Positions 1 through 10,116 of a stretch of 64,000 bases of DNA are shown here, piece by piece. Source of the DNA: Vibrio cidicii (GTDB lineage: Bacteria; Pseudomonadota; Gammaproteobacteria; Enterobacterales; Vibrionaceae). The notes under the pieces are model-generated. The model was not told the origin of the DNA. It ran no database searches and was given only the letters and a program-made list of their open reading frames with translations. Both the position numbers and the translations under genes were made by a program. Where the stretch lies: the NCBI RefSeq assembly GCF_009763805.1, contig NZ_CP046803.1:1054001-1118000 (forward strand). Direction: 5' to 3'. Each line of letters starts with the position of its first letter. Within the stretch, counting starts at the first letter, position 1.

Positions 1-960
1 ATCGGTAATCTACTGGCATGGCAAGCACCCGGTTACAACACCTTGATTCTCGCCCGCATTTTGACCGGTTTAGCCCATGGGGTATTTTTCTCGATTGGTT
101 CAACCATCGCCACAGGTTTGGTGCCTAAAGAAAAAGCGGCCAGTGCGATTGCACTGATGTTCACTGGCCTGACCGTCGCGCTGGTTACGGGGGTACCGCT
201 TGGCACTTACATTGGGCAAACTTTTGGCTGGCAGGCGACGTTTCTGATCGTTGCGCTACTGGGGCTGATTGCTTTAATCGGCAGTGCGTTCTTAGTGCCC
301 AACAACCTAAAACAGCCTGCTGCGGCTAAGTTTTCCTCCCAGCTTAGGGTGTTAACGCAGCCTCGTTTGTTACTGGTGTACGCCATTACTGCACTTGGCT
401 ATGGCGGCACCTTTACCGCTTTTACCTTCCTTGCGCCGATTTTGCAGCAAGAAGCCGGATTTAGCGCCAGCGCGATCAGCATCATTATGCTGGTGTATGG
501 CGTATCGGTAGCGATTGGCAATCTCTGGGGCGGAAAAATGGCCGACAAGATGGGGCCGGTTAAAGCGCTGACGATTATTTTTACTGGTCTAGCGGCGATT
601 TTAGTGGTGTTTAACTTTACCGCGGTGCACCCAATGGCGGCGGTCGCCACCATTTTGCTGTGGGGCGCCTTTGCCTTTGGCAACGTGCCCGGGCTGCAAG
701 TGTACGTGGTAAAACTGGCGGAACAATACGCACCAGATGCAGTGGACGTCGCCTCTGGTCTGAACATCGCGGCGTTTAATGTCGGCATTGCACTGGGCTC
801 GTGGGGCGGCGGCGTGATTGTGGCGAAAGCCGGTTTAATGCACACCCCTTGGGTAGGCGCGTTGATTGTCTTGCTTGCGCTGGCGCTCACTCGTTTAAGC
901 GGCCGACTGGATAAACGCCGTGACGGTGCGTGGGGTAAAGAAGCGGCACTGGTGAAATAA
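1..960 (+). CDS. MFS transporter, drug/sugar efflux type (5' end outside window)
   Basis: This is the C-terminal part of a 12-helix major facilitator superfamily exporter in the inner membrane, of the AraJ/sugar-efflux kind. The reading frame is open from base 1 without a start codon, so the gene begins upstream of the window. The translated part has about ten hydrophobic segments and the MFS loop motif G-x-x-x-D-K-M-G near base 530 (WGGKMADKMG), which marks the start of the second six-helix half. It ends with a short charged tail and is followed by a hairpin terminator at 982. The substrate cannot be told from the sequence. Confidence 0.88.
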   Translation: MGNLLAWQAPGYNTLILARILTGLAHGVFFSIGSTIATGLVPKEKAASAIALMFTGLTVALVTGVPLGTYIGQTFGWQATFLIVALLGLIALIGSAFLVPNNLKQPAAAKFSSQLRVLTQPRLLLVYAITALGYGGTFTAFTFLAPILQQEAGFSASAISIIMLVYGVSVAIGNLWGGKMADKMGPVKALTIIFTGLAAILVVFNFTAVHPMAAVATILLWGAFAFGNVPGLQVYVVKLAEQYAPDAVDVASGLNIAAFNVGIALGSWGGGVIVAKAGLMHTPWVGALIVLLALALTRLSGRLDKRRDGAWGKEAALVK

Positions 961-981
961 CGGTTGATTGTCAGCTTTAGT

Positions 982-1017
982 CATTGGCCAGTGTTTACGC
1001 ATTGGCCAATGTTTTTG
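982..1017 (+). terminator. Rho-independent terminator of the MFS gene
   Basis: A 9-bp stem (CATTGGCCA with TGGCCAATG) encloses a 12-base loop and is followed by TTTTTG. It lies 22 bases after the MFS stop codon. Confidence 0.7.
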
Positions 1018-1068
1018 CCTCGCGTCGCAATAGCAGACAAGAGATTTGTCACTTTGCCTGGGCAACGC

Positions 1069-1936
1069 TTACTCGCTGGCAGCAATCTGTGTATGAGTCA
1101 GTTTTGCCATCAGTCTTGCAATGCGTTCGCGCAGTTCACGCCGATCAACAATCATATCGAGCGCACCGTGTTCTAAGAGAAACTCACTTTGCTGAAAGTC
1201 GTCCGGAAGTGTTTCACGAACGGTTTGCTCAATCACCCGACGTCCTGCAAAGCCAATGCGCGCTTTGGGTTCGGCAATATTGATGTCTCCGAGCATGGCG
1301 AGACTGGCCGACACACCGCCAAAGGTTTGGTCCGTCAGTACGGAAACGTAAGGAAGCCCAGCCTCAGAAAGATGACGAAGGGCAGCACTGGTTTTGGCCA
1401 TTTGCATCAAGGAAATCAGAGACTCCTGCATTCGTGCGCCACCACAGGCGGAGAAGCAGACCAAACCGCAGTTTCGCTGCGAGTGCTGCTTCAACGGCGC
1501 TGACAAATCGTGCCCCCACTACTGAGCCCATTGAACCTGCCATAAAAGAGAATTCAAACGCGCAGGCCACTACGGGCACACCTAGCACGCGGCCTTGCAT
1601 CACCACTAAGGCGTCCTTCTCTCCGCTTTGTCTTTGCGCCAGCGACAAGCGTTCTTGGTAAGATTTGATGTCTTTAAAATTCAAGACATCTTTGGGTTGC
1701 AGTTCGCTGGCAATTTCTACTCTCTGCGCGTTATCGAGAAAGCTTTCCAGACGTGCCCGCGCTGCCATTCGCATATGATGATGACATTTTGGGCACACCT
1801 GCAAGTTGGCCTGCAAGGTTAAACGATAAAGAATTTCATCGCAGGCGTCGCACTTAGTCCATATTCCGTCTGGGATGGTCGCTTTACGTGTTGCGATAAG
1901 TTTTCTTTTGTCGAAGAGTCTTTCTAGCCAGCCCAT
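1069..1936 (-). pseudogene. accD: Acetyl-CoA carboxylase carboxyltransferase beta subunit, accD paralogue, frameshifted
   Basis: AccD carries the N-terminal zinc ribbon of the carboxyltransferase that makes malonyl-CoA, working with AccA. Cysteines 29, 32, 48 and 51 form the C4 zinc site, and the crotonase-fold core is recognisable ([32 protein letters not shown]). The frame breaks at the GTTTC at 1471-1475: removing one T (one A on the coding strand) restores an A-N-C-G-L-V sequence typical of AccD and gives 288 residues. The housekeeping accD usually sits with folC; here the neighbours are an MFS gene and a divergent LysR gene, so this may be a second copy. The break is probably a sequence error. 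Confidence 0.85.
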
Positions 1937-2043
1937 ACTGCTCCTTACTCAGTGAATCACCAGTTAGAAAGATTGTACTAACCCTAAAATCGCAATAAAG
2001 TGGCAAAAATTGATTTAACAATCCAACTTTATGGGATTATTGA

Positions 2044-2949
2044 ATGCTCAATCATATTGATCAACTGTGGTTAAGAAGCTTTCATTGTGTCTATGAAAAC
2101 CAAAGCTTTAAGCGCGCTGCCGAGTTCCTCAATTTGCCGACGTCCAATGTCAGTCGTCACATTGCCTTGCTGGAAGAGAAATTGGCAACGCGTTTATTCG
2201 ACCGAACCACACGCCGCATTGCGGCAACCGATGCCGGAGAGCAACTTTATGCGCGAACCCACGCTTTGTTAGCACGCTTGGATGAGGCTTTTGAAGAGGT
2301 GACGCAGCATAGCCACGAAGTGATGGGGCAGCTCAAGATTTTGATGCCCGATTCACCCACATTAGCTCAGGCGGTGGTTACTTTTTGTCGCCAGCATCCT
2401 TCGATTGGATTGTGCTGTGATACCAGCTTAAGCCCGAAAGAAGACCTCCTCGATGGGTTTGACGTGGTACTGAGTTTTCAGCGTGGGCCGCTTGCCGATA
2501 GCAACTGGATAGCGACGGAAATAAAGCGCTGGCCAAGTGTGGTGGTGGCCTCGCCTGAACGCTTGCAAGCGCATCCTCTGCCGTATCACATCACCGATTT
2601 GCAACATCTCCCTTGTATCAGCAGCTTAACGGCGCTTAACGGAACGCCTTGGATTTTCAAAACTGCGCAAGGCGGATTGGTGACACAGAGAGTTCACTCC
2701 TCATTTCGAGTCAACAGTGGCAATCTTGCCAAATCGGCGGCGTTAGCAGGGCTCGGTTTCGCCATCCTGCCAATCGATTTTTGCCAAGAGGAGATAAAGG
2801 CCAGCCATCTTGAAACGGTTGTATTGGAATACCAGCCTGACGATCTGGTTTTGTACGCTTTTTATGCATCGAGAAAACACCTGGCGAGAAAGATCCCCAT
2901 GTTTATCGATCACCTGCGACGCCAAGCAAATGAAGATATGAGCGTTTAA
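2044..2949 (+). CDS. LysR-family transcriptional regulator
   Basis: A 301-residue LysR-type DNA-binding regulator. It has an N-terminal winged helix-turn-helix (about residues 8-66, with S-F-K-R-A-A-E-F-L and S-N-V-S-R-H-I-A-L-L-E) and a C-terminal periplasmic-binding-like effector domain. It is transcribed away from the accD paralogue with a gap of about 107 bases. LysR regulators often control the divergent neighbour, so control of the accD copy is a reasonable guess, but no operator was identified. Confidence 0.85.
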   Translation: MLNHIDQLWLRSFHCVYENQSFKRAAEFLNLPTSNVSRHIALLEEKLATRLFDRTTRRIAATDAGEQLYARTHALLARLDEAFEEVTQHSHEVMGQLKILMPDSPTLAQAVVTFCRQHPSIGLCCDTSLSPKEDLLDGFDVVLSFQRGPLADSNWIATEIKRWPSVVVASPERLQAHPLPYHITDLQHLPCISSLTALNGTPWIFKTAQGGLVTQRVHSSFRVNSGNLAKSAALAGLGFAILPIDFCQEEIKASHLETVVLEYQPDDLVLYAFYASRKHLARKIPMFIDHLRRQANEDMSV

Positions 2950-2992
2950 GAAATACGCTGATGATTTACTCACTATGCCTTGGTAAGGGCAT

Positions 2993-5051
2993 CTAGTCTG
3001 GCGGAGACTCGAGTAAAAACGTCAGTGTGAAGGTTAATCCGGCACTGGCGTTTTTGTTGACCGAGATGCGCCCTTGCATGTCGCGCATGTTATTGGCGGT
3101 GATAGACAAGCCCAAACCAAGCCCTTCACCGATTTTTTTGCTGGTCGCGAAAGGTTCAAATAGTTGGCTTAGTTGCTCCTCACTCACACCACAACCATTA
3201 TCGCTAATAGCAAGGCTCAGTTCGTTTTGCGCTATTGAAGCGGAAATCATCAATTGAGGTTGCGCGGTGGCTTTCATCGCGTCGATGGCGTTGGAGATCA
3301 AATTCCCCAGCACCTGTCGCAAACGCTGCTCTTCGCCCAACACATTGGCGAGTGGATGAGGCAGACGCACTCGCACGTCGATGGGGGCCAGTTCCGCTTG
3401 GTAAATCCGCAGCGTTTCTTGCAGAGCCTCAGGCAGTGACACCGGACAAAGTTGTTCCGGCTTTTGATAGGCAAAAGATTTTAGCTGGCTGGTCATTTTA
3501 CCCATGCGATCAATCAGGCGATGAATCAACTGATTATTGGATTTCAGCATTGCCAACTCGCCTCGTTTCCATCAGCACTTCGTTACTGGTGAGCAGCGTT
3601 TTTAAGCCCGTTAACGGCTGGTTAAGCTCATGGGTAATCGCGCTGGACATCTTACCCAGTGCGGCGAGCTTGCTGCTCTCAATCAGCTCTTGTTGCGCCG
3701 CTTTTAGCTCGGCGGTGCGCGCTTCGACTCGATTGGTCAGCTCTTCATTGGCTCTTTGCAGTGCCTGTTCGGCTTTTTTGCGTTTGCTGATGTCGAGCAC
3801 GGTCACCAAATAGTGATGCTCGCCGTGCCAAGGAAAAGCGGTGAGGGAAAACAGCAAAGGAAACTGGCTGCCATCACTGCGCCGCCCCATGGTTTCGATG
3901 GCCGTGAGTTCGGCTAAATCTCGGTGTTTGGGCAGATTTTTTAACAACGGCAAAATCGTGGAAGCGGGATTGCCAATATCAAACAACTGCCACGCTGGCA
4001 TCTTGGTGGTCATGCTGTCGGAGAGGCTGAAGTAGCGCTTGGCCATGGGGTTGATGTCTTCAATCTGGCCTTGGGCGTTGAGCAGAAATAACCCAACGTG
4101 GGTTTTGTTGATCATCTGACTCATGCGCTGGCGAGATTCGTCCATCAGTTTTTGAATGCGTTGCTGGCTCAAGTTTTTTTGCTGACGCTGGTAGGCGATA
4201 ACGGCAAACATCAGCAGCACAAGGTTGCCAATGGTTATCCCCCAACTGGCAGAAACGACCGCTTGGCGAACAGGCTTGTAACTGCTCAGATAGGTCAGTT
4301 GCCAATGGAGATCGTCCAAGACGATGGTTTGTGCAAGATAGGTGTTGTCTTGGTTGTGCCAAAACAGCAGCGAAGTGCCGTCTTTGAGCTCTGAATGTTG
4401 GTGAACAATTTGCGGTTGGTGTTCGTTGAGCCAGTCGGCGGTCATGTCTGGATGGCTGGAGAGAAAATAGTCGCCGCGCAGGTTCTGAAACAAGATCGCG
4501 TCGTTGCTGGTTAACGCTTGTTCGGTAAGCAGGCGCAAATTGATCTGCACTACGGCGATGCCGACAATATCGAAATCGATGTTGATGGGCGCGGCGAGAT
4601 AGAAAAACGGCGAGGAGCCTCGAGTTTTACTCACCAGCGAAACGCCTTCACGCTGGGCGTGGATCTGCTCGACAATCGCATCAATGTCAGCCTCGCTGAG
4701 GCGTTCATCTTCCAAGCTGGAAATGAGCATGTCGCCGCTGGCCGAGAGCAAATACCAGCCTTTGGTATTGGCGGCTTTGTCGAGTAAGGTCAGCTCATTG
4801 CGCAGTGCTGGGTAAAGCGTGCTATCGCCAGCTAAAAACGTTTGGCTGTTGCGGTTGTTGGTGATCAGATATGGCAGATGATAAAAACGGTGTAAAGTGC
4901 GGCGAACATCGCCAATATAGTCGAGAAAGCGCTGCTGAGATTGTTCGATGCTTTGTGCACTTTGCCACTGTCGGACCAACTCTTTTCCGGCCCATTGGCT
5001 GAGCAAAAACCACATCAAAATCGCGAAAATTAGCAGCACTTTTGCTCTCAT
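2993..5051 (-). pseudogene. DctB-type sensor histidine kinase, frameshifted
   Basis: A membrane sensor kinase partnering the sigma-54 activator at 5209. In order it has a transmembrane helix (about residues 4-22), a periplasmic double-Cache-like domain, a second helix (about 270-287), a PAS domain (about 310-425), a coiled coil and the H-box A-I-T-H-E-L-N-Q-P-L with phospho-acceptor His474. The HATPase part (GNLISNAIDAM, DNGCGV, GLGLSI) lies in another frame. One extra A in GAAAC (GTTTC at 3565-3569 on the plus strand) causes the shift; deleting it gives M-E-R-G-E-L, as in DctB kinases, and 685 residues. The Cache domain suggests a small-carboxylate ligand. Confidence 0.85.
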
Positions 5052-5208
5052 CGACTCACTTCCCTGAGCATTTCAACCGTGCAAGAGTGCGCCGCCTCAT
5101 TCGTTTGTTAAAGCTTTGTTGTCAAGAAGTGAGATCCAGCTCCTTTTCCCTCGGGCGCTTTTTGCCTAACGTAGCGAAACATCACACAGCATAAGCGGTA
5201 GCAGCGAC

Positions 5209-6564
5209 ATGGACTCAATTTCCCCCCCTTACATTGCTCTGGTTGAAGACGATGACATTGTGCGTCAAGCGACCGCACAATGGCTACAACTGGCGGGTTT
5301 TCACGTTGAGGCATTTAGCCAAGGTGAAGCGGCGTTGGCGGAAATTAAGCGCCGGGCTTTTGATGGCGTGGTGAGTGATGTGCGCTTACCTGGCATGGAT
5401 GGCTTGTCCTTAATGGAGGCGATTCAGGCTGAGCAGGTGAGCTGTCCGGTTATCTTGATCACCGGACATGGTGATATCGACATGGCGGTGAAAGCGCTGC
5501 AAAAAGGCGCCTACGATTTCATTGAAAAGCCGTTTAATCCTGAGCGTTTGTCGCAAACGCTGCACACCGCCGTGAGTGATTATCAAAATCAAGCCAAAAG
5601 CACCCATCGTAGCCACTATCTGCAGCAGCTACGCGGCATCGAGCAACAACTGATTGGTAACAGTGCGGTGATGTGCCAACTGCGTGAACAGATCGCCAGA
5701 GTGGCTGACATGGACACCAATGTGATCATCTATGGGGAAACCGGTACGGGTAAAGAGCTGGTGGCGCGCAGCCTACATACCGAAAGTACCCGTCGGGCCA
5801 ATCCATTTGTGGCGATCAACTGTGGCGCCATTCCGGAAAATCTGTTTGAGAGTGAGCTGTTTGGTCATGAAGCAGGCGCATTTACTGGCGCGAATAAACG
5901 GCGGGTTGGTAAGTTGGAATATGCCGACCGAGGTACGCTGTTTATGGATGAGATAGAAAGCATGCCGATGTCGATGCAAGTTAAAGTGCTGCGCAGTTTG
6001 CAGGAAAATCAGGTGGAGCGAGTGGGCGGTAACCGACCGATTGGTGTGGATTTGCGAGTGGTGGCCGCGGCGAAAGCGGATCTGTTTAACCATCCCGATT
6101 TTCGTCAGGATCTGTTCTATCGCCTGAACGTGGCACAGTTGCATCTTCCGCCTTTGCGTGAGCGGGAAGAAGACGCACTACTGCTATTTGAACATTTTGC
6201 GACTCAGTCCAATGCCAACAAGCGAGCGTTAAGCTCAGCAGAATCGCGCGCACTACTTAGCTATGGCTGGCCGGGCAATGTGCGTGAGCTACGTAATGTG
6301 GCGATACGCTTTGCGCTGGATGAAAGTTTGTCGGTGATGGAAATTCTCTCCAACCGCGCGGGTTTTGCTCAAGAGAGCCTGCCGAGCGGCATACCACTGG
6401 CGATACAGTTGCACAACTTTGAGCGCAAAGTGATTCATGAAGCGTTACTTCGTCATCAGGGAAGTATTGTCGAGGTGATGACAGAGCTGGATCTGCCGCG
6501 CCGTACCCTCAATCAAAAGATGCAGAAATTGGGGCTCAACCGGGCCGATTACACCGATGGCTAA
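5209..6564 (+). CDS. DctD/NtrC-type sigma-54-dependent response regulator
   Basis: A 451-residue enhancer-binding activator of sigma-54 RNA polymerase. The receiver domain (about 1-120) has E13, D14, D15 and the phospho-acceptor Asp57 (VSDVRLPGMDG). The AAA+ domain has Walker A GETGTGKE from residue 176, the sigma-54 contact loop GAFTGA at 223-228 and GNVREL near the end. The C-terminal Fis-type helix-turn-helix (about 425-446) contains L-D-L-P-R-R-T-L-N. It is divergent from its kinase (157-base gap) and upstream of a TRAP operon with a sigma-54 promoter and twin palindromes, which it most likely controls. Confidence 0.93.
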   Translation: MDSISPPYIALVEDDDIVRQATAQWLQLAGFHVEAFSQGEAALAEIKRRAFDGVVSDVRLPGMDGLSLMEAIQAEQVSCPVILITGHGDIDMAVKALQKGAYDFIEKPFNPERLSQTLHTAVSDYQNQAKSTHRSHYLQQLRGIEQQLIGNSAVMCQLREQIARVADMDTNVIIYGETGTGKELVARSLHTESTRRANPFVAINCGAIPENLFESELFGHEAGAFTGANKRRVGKLEYADRGTLFMDEIESMPMSMQVKVLRSLQENQVERVGGNRPIGVDLRVVAAAKADLFNHPDFRQDLFYRLNVAQLHLPPLREREEDALLLFEHFATQSNANKRALSSAESRALLSYGWPGNVRELRNVAIRFALDESLSVMEILSNRAGFAQESLPSGIPLAIQLHNFERKVIHEALLRHQGSIVEVMTELDLPRRTLNQKMQKLGLNRADYTDG

Positions 6565-6590
6565 CCCTGCCGCTGCACGTTTTGTCGATG

Positions 6591-6607
6591 AGCAAGATCT
6601 TGCCTAT
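6591..6607. promoter_or_regulatory. Upstream activator site 1 (palindrome GCAAGATCTTGC)
   Basis: A perfect 12-bp palindrome, GCAAGATCTTGC, at 6592-6603 inside the 17-mer AGCAAGATCTTGCCTAT. The same 17-mer occurs in inverse orientation at 6724-6740, with centres exactly 136 bp apart. It lies about 235 bp upstream of the sigma-54 promoter, as expected for an enhancer bound by the adjacent DctD-type regulator. Confidence 0.75.
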
Positions 6608-6723
6608 CATAAAAATTAACAAATCCATTACTTTGGTCACATCTCAGCGTTGGAATGTGGCTGGAGTCACAAGCTGATTTTCTATAATTACATGATTTTG
6701 TTTGTTTTTATTTATATGTGCTT

Positions 6724-6740
6724 ATAGGCAAGATCTTGCT
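6724..6740. promoter_or_regulatory. Upstream activator site 2 (palindrome GCAAGATCTTGC)
   Basis: The second copy, ATAGGCAAGATCTTGCT, is the exact reverse complement of the 17-mer at 6591. Its centre is about 95 bp upstream of the -24 element of the promoter at 6827. Confidence 0.75.
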
Positions 6741-6826
6741 TACTGATTTTGTCCTTTATAAGCAAAAAATGGCTCATTTCGTATTGTTTCTCTCGTATTT
6801 ATATTTAATATCAATGACTTAAAGTA

Positions 6827-6842
6827 TGGCATCGCTTTTGCT
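6827..6842 (+). promoter_or_regulatory. Sigma-54 promoter of the TAXI-TRAP operon
   Basis: TGGCATCGCTTTTGCT matches the -24/-12 consensus TGGCAYG-N4-TTGCW, with exactly 10 bases between the invariant GG and GC. It lies 55 bases before the start codon of the binding-protein gene and predicts a transcription start near 6854. It fits the sigma-54 activator encoded just upstream. Confidence 0.85.
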
Positions 6843-6896
6843 CTAGTGGGTTGTTAGTAACAAAAAAATAACAACTACCCTACACGGAGTGTAACG

Positions 6897-7910
6897 ATGA
6901 AACTCAATAAACTGATGAAATCCCTTGCGCTGGCAACCCTGTCTCTTACTGCCGCGTCCAATCTACAGGCCGCCGAACAACGCAGTTATATCTTGGCCAC
7001 CGCATCGACTGGCGGCACTTACTACCCTGTAGGGGTGGCGCTGGCGACGCTGAGCAAAGTAAAGCTGGAGCCAAAATATAAATTTTCCCTCTCGGCGATA
7101 AGCTCTGCGGGATCGGGCGAAAACATCAAGTTGTTAAATGAAAAAGAGGCGCAATTTGCGATTTTGCAAGGGCTTTACGGCGCTTGGGCTTCCAGTGGTG
7201 ATGGCCCATATGCGCAAAGCGGCCCGCAGACTCAACTGCGTTCTGTCTCTATGCTGTGGCAAAACGTTGAGCACTTTATCGTCCGCACCGATCTTGCTCC
7301 CTCCGGTACGGTGGCGGATCTTAATCAGATGAAGGACAAGAAATTCTCCATCGGTACCAAAAACTCCGGTACAGAGAACTCGGGTCGGCAAATCATGGCA
7401 GGGTTGGGAGTCAATCCGGAAGAATTCAACCTCGCCTACATGGGCTATGGCGCCAGTGCCAGCGCGATGCAAAACGGCACCATTGACGGCATGAACACGC
7501 CAGCAGGCGTTCCTGTTGGTGCGGTGACTCAGGCGTTTGCGGCGATGGGCAATGACATCACGCTACTGTCATTTACCGATGAACAGATCAAACAAGCCAA
7601 CGGTAAGTATCAACTGTGGACCAAATACGTCATCCCGGCTAACACCTATCCCGGCGTGAATAAAGCCATCACCACCATCGCGCAGCCGAACTTCCTTGCG
7701 GTGCGTGAAGATGTCTCTGAAGAAGATGTTTATCAATTGACCAAAGCGATTTACGAAAACCTGCCATTCTTGCAAGGCATTCATAAAGCGACCAAAGACA
7801 TGGCGCTGCAAAAAGCCATCGATGGTTTGCCTTTGCCACTGCACCCAGGGGCGGCGCGCTATTACAAAGAAGTTGGTATCTCAATCCCGCAAGGATTGAT
7901 GGCGAACTGA
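6897..7910 (+). CDS. TAXI-family TRAP transporter solute-binding protein
   Basis: The 337-residue periplasmic receptor of a TAXI-type TRAP transporter. A Sec signal peptide covers about residues 1-26, with cleavage after L-Q-A. The mature protein has the TAXI-type ligand-binding segments Y-I-L-A-T-A-S-T-G-G-T-Y-Y-P-V-G and a conserved S-I-G-T-K-N-S-G-T-E-N region. The fused permease follows 72 bases downstream, then an LhgO-type oxidase. The ligand is probably a small di- or hydroxy-carboxylate (2-hydroxyglutarate or 2-oxoglutarate), inferred from the oxidase and the DctB-like sensor rather than from binding-site residues. Confidence 0.93.
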   Translation: MKLNKLMKSLALATLSLTAASNLQAAEQRSYILATASTGGTYYPVGVALATLSKVKLEPKYKFSLSAISSAGSGENIKLLNEKEAQFAILQGLYGAWASSGDGPYAQSGPQTQLRSVSMLWQNVEHFIVRTDLAPSGTVADLNQMKDKKFSIGTKNSGTENSGRQIMAGLGVNPEEFNLAYMGYGASASAMQNGTIDGMNTPAGVPVGAVTQAFAAMGNDITLLSFTDEQIKQANGKYQLWTKYVIPANTYPGVNKAITTIAQPNFLAVREDVSEEDVYQLTKAIYENLPFLQGIHKATKDMALQKAIDGLPLPLHPGAARYYKEVGISIPQGLMAN

Positions 7911-7982
7911 TGTTTGCGGGCATGTCTGAGCGCTGGTTCAGCGTGCCCTGACTTTGTGATTTCAGCCCCTTGGAGCGAACGA

Positions 7983-10103
7983 ATGAGTGATTCTTTACAA
8001 CAACAGTTGCAGCAGTTTGAGTTACCCACTCGGACTGATTTTCCTTGGGTGACGGCAGCGATTACCGCTATCGGCGTGGTGTTATCGCTGCTGCACATCT
8101 GGTTTAACACCTTATCAACCCTTTCTGAACTGTGGATCTCGGCGACCCACTTTGCTGGCTTCGCGCTGATTTGCCTGCTTTGGTATCCCGCGCACGCCTC
8201 GTTAAAACGCAGCAAATTGGCCTTAATGGTCGATGTGTTGATCGCGCTCGCTGCACTCGGCTGCCTTGTCTACCTTCCTTTTGCCGAAGATGCGCTCTAT
8301 CAGCGTGGCGTGAAATTTGTTATTTCCGACTGGGTTGTCTCCATCGTGGCGATTTTGATCGCGATAGAAGTGATCCGCCGTACCATGGGCTGGTTTATCC
8401 CGGTGCTAATTGTGATTTGCTTAAGCTACGTCGTGTGGTGGGGCAAATGGGCGGGTGGCATTTTCCACTTTCCCGGCTTGAGTATGGAAACCTTGCTGTA
8501 TCGCAGTTTCTTCTCATCCGAAGGGATGTTTGGTTCTATTTCGCGCATTAGCTGGACCTTCGTTTTCATGTTCATCTTGTTTGGCGCGTTTTTGGTCAAA
8601 TCTGGCGTCGGTGATTACATCATCAATGTTTCGCGCGCGGCGGCAGGCAAAATTATTGGCGGCCCCGGCTTTATCGCCGTGCTCGGCTCGGGGCTGATGG
8701 GTTCTGTGTCGGGATCGAGTGTCGCCAATACCGTTTCAACCGGGGTTATCAGCATTCCGCTGATGCAAAAAGCCGGTTTTCCATCGCGCTTCGCCGCAGG
8801 CGTGGAAGCCGCCGCCTCAACCGGAGGGCAGTTGATGCCACCAGTGATGGGCGCTGGGGCGTTTATCATGGCCTCTTACACGCAAATTCCGTATGTCGAT
8901 ATTGTGGCGGTGTCGTTTGTTCCGGCACTGATCTACTTTTTGTCTGTGGCGTTTTTTGTCCGCATTGAAGCCAAACGCAGCGGGGTGCAAAAAGTGACCA
9001 CCAGTGATGAGTCGCTGTTTAAAGTGCTGCTGTCTGGCTGGCATAACCTGATCCCGCTATTGGTGTTAGTGACGCTGCTGGTGAAAGGGTTTACCCCGAC
9101 TTATGCCGCAGGCATTTCTATCCTTTCGGTGATCGTCGCTTCTTGGTTTTCTAAAGATCACAAAATGGGGCCAAAAGAGATCATTGATGCGCTGTCGCAA
9201 GGGGCGAAAAACATGGCGACCACAGCGGTCTTGCTGGTCGGCATTGGTCTGGTGATCAACGTGATTACCACCACCGGCATTGGCAATACCTTTTCGCTGA
9301 TGATTAACGGCTGGTCGCAGGGCGATCTGCTGATCATGCTGGTGCTGATTGCTTTGGCATCCTTGGTGCTGGGCATGGGGCTGCCCGTGACTGCTGCGTA
9401 CATCGTCTTGGGTACGCTGTCCGCGCCCGCGTTGTATCAACTGATCGCGGAAAATCAACTGCTCGAGCTAATGGTCAACGGACAGATGCCAGAGCAAGCC
9501 AAAGCGATCTTTATGTTGGCCGCGCCAGACAAATTTGCCCTGCTTAGCGCGCCGATGTCGCTGCAAACGGCGACGGAGATGTTGGCTCTGGTTCCGGTTG
9601 ATTTCAAAGAAACCTTGCTTGAACAAAGTTTAGGCATGGAAGCGGTTGGCTTGGCACTGTTGGCGGCGCATCTGATCATCTTCTGGCTCTCTCAAGATAG
9701 TAACGTCACCCCGCCTGTCTGTTTGACCGCTTTTGCGGCGGCAACCATCGCCAAAACGCCGCCCATGCGCACCGGATTAACCGCGTGGAAAATTGCCAAA
9801 GGCTTGTATTTGGTGCCGCTGTTGATTGCGTACACCGGGCTGGTGAGCTGGGATGTGACCACGGTGCTGATGACGGGATTTTTCGCCATCTTTGGCACGT
9901 ACGCTTTGATCGGCGCGATTGAAGGCTATTTGGAAAGTAAGATTAACGTTCTGATCCGACTCGTATTATTAGCTGTGGGCGCGCTGATGGTATGGCATGA
10001 TGTGCCGTTGTGGGGACGTGTGCTCTCGCTCGCGATTTTTATCGGGATTTTTATTTACAGTAGCCGGGCATATAAAACGCAGCCGCCTGTGGCGACTGCA
10101 TAG
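7983..10103 (+). CDS. TRAP transporter permease, fused small and large subunits (TAXI type)
   Basis: A roughly 706-residue inner-membrane protein that fuses the 4-helix DctQ-like and 12-helix DctM-like subunits, the usual arrangement for TAXI transporters. I chose the ATG at 7983 because GGAG lies a few bases upstream; an earlier in-frame start at 7914 lacks a good ribosome site. The DctM part shows the conserved G-S-G-L-M-G-S-V-S-G-S-S-V-A-N-T-V segment, G-G-Q-L-M-P-P-V-M-G-A and a second G-M-G-L-P-V-T-A-A-Y. These systems use an ion gradient together with the periplasmic receptor. Confidence 0.93.
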   Translation: MSDSLQQQLQQFELPTRTDFPWVTAAITAIGVVLSLLHIWFNTLSTLSELWISATHFAGFALICLLWYPAHASLKRSKLALMVDVLIALAALGCLVYLPFAEDALYQRGVKFVISDWVVSIVAILIAIEVIRRTMGWFIPVLIVICLSYVVWWGKWAGGIFHFPGLSMETLLYRSFFSSEGMFGSISRISWTFVFMFILFGAFLVKSGVGDYIINVSRAAAGKIIGGPGFIAVLGSGLMGSVSGSSVANTVSTGVISIPLMQKAGFPSRFAAGVEAAASTGGQLMPPVMGAGAFIMASYTQIPYVDIVAVSFVPALIYFLSVAFFVRIEAKRSGVQKVTTSDESLFKVLLSGWHNLIPLLVLVTLLVKGFTPTYAAGISILSVIVASWFSKDHKMGPKEIIDALSQGAKNMATTAVLLVGIGLVINVITTTGIGNTFSLMINGWSQGDLLIMLVLIALASLVLGMGLPVTAAYIVLGTLSAPALYQLIAENQLLELMVNGQMPEQAKAIFMLAAPDKFALLSAPMSLQTATEMLALVPVDFKETLLEQSLGMEAVGLALLAAHLIIFWLSQDSNVTPPVCLTAFAAATIAKTPPMRTGLTAWKIAKGLYLVPLLIAYTGLVSWDVTTVLMTGFFAIFGTYALIGAIEGYLESKINVLIRLVLLAVGALMVWHDVPLWGRVLSLAIFIGIFIYSSRAYKTQPPVATA

Positions 10104-10116
10104 AGGAGAGCAAAAC

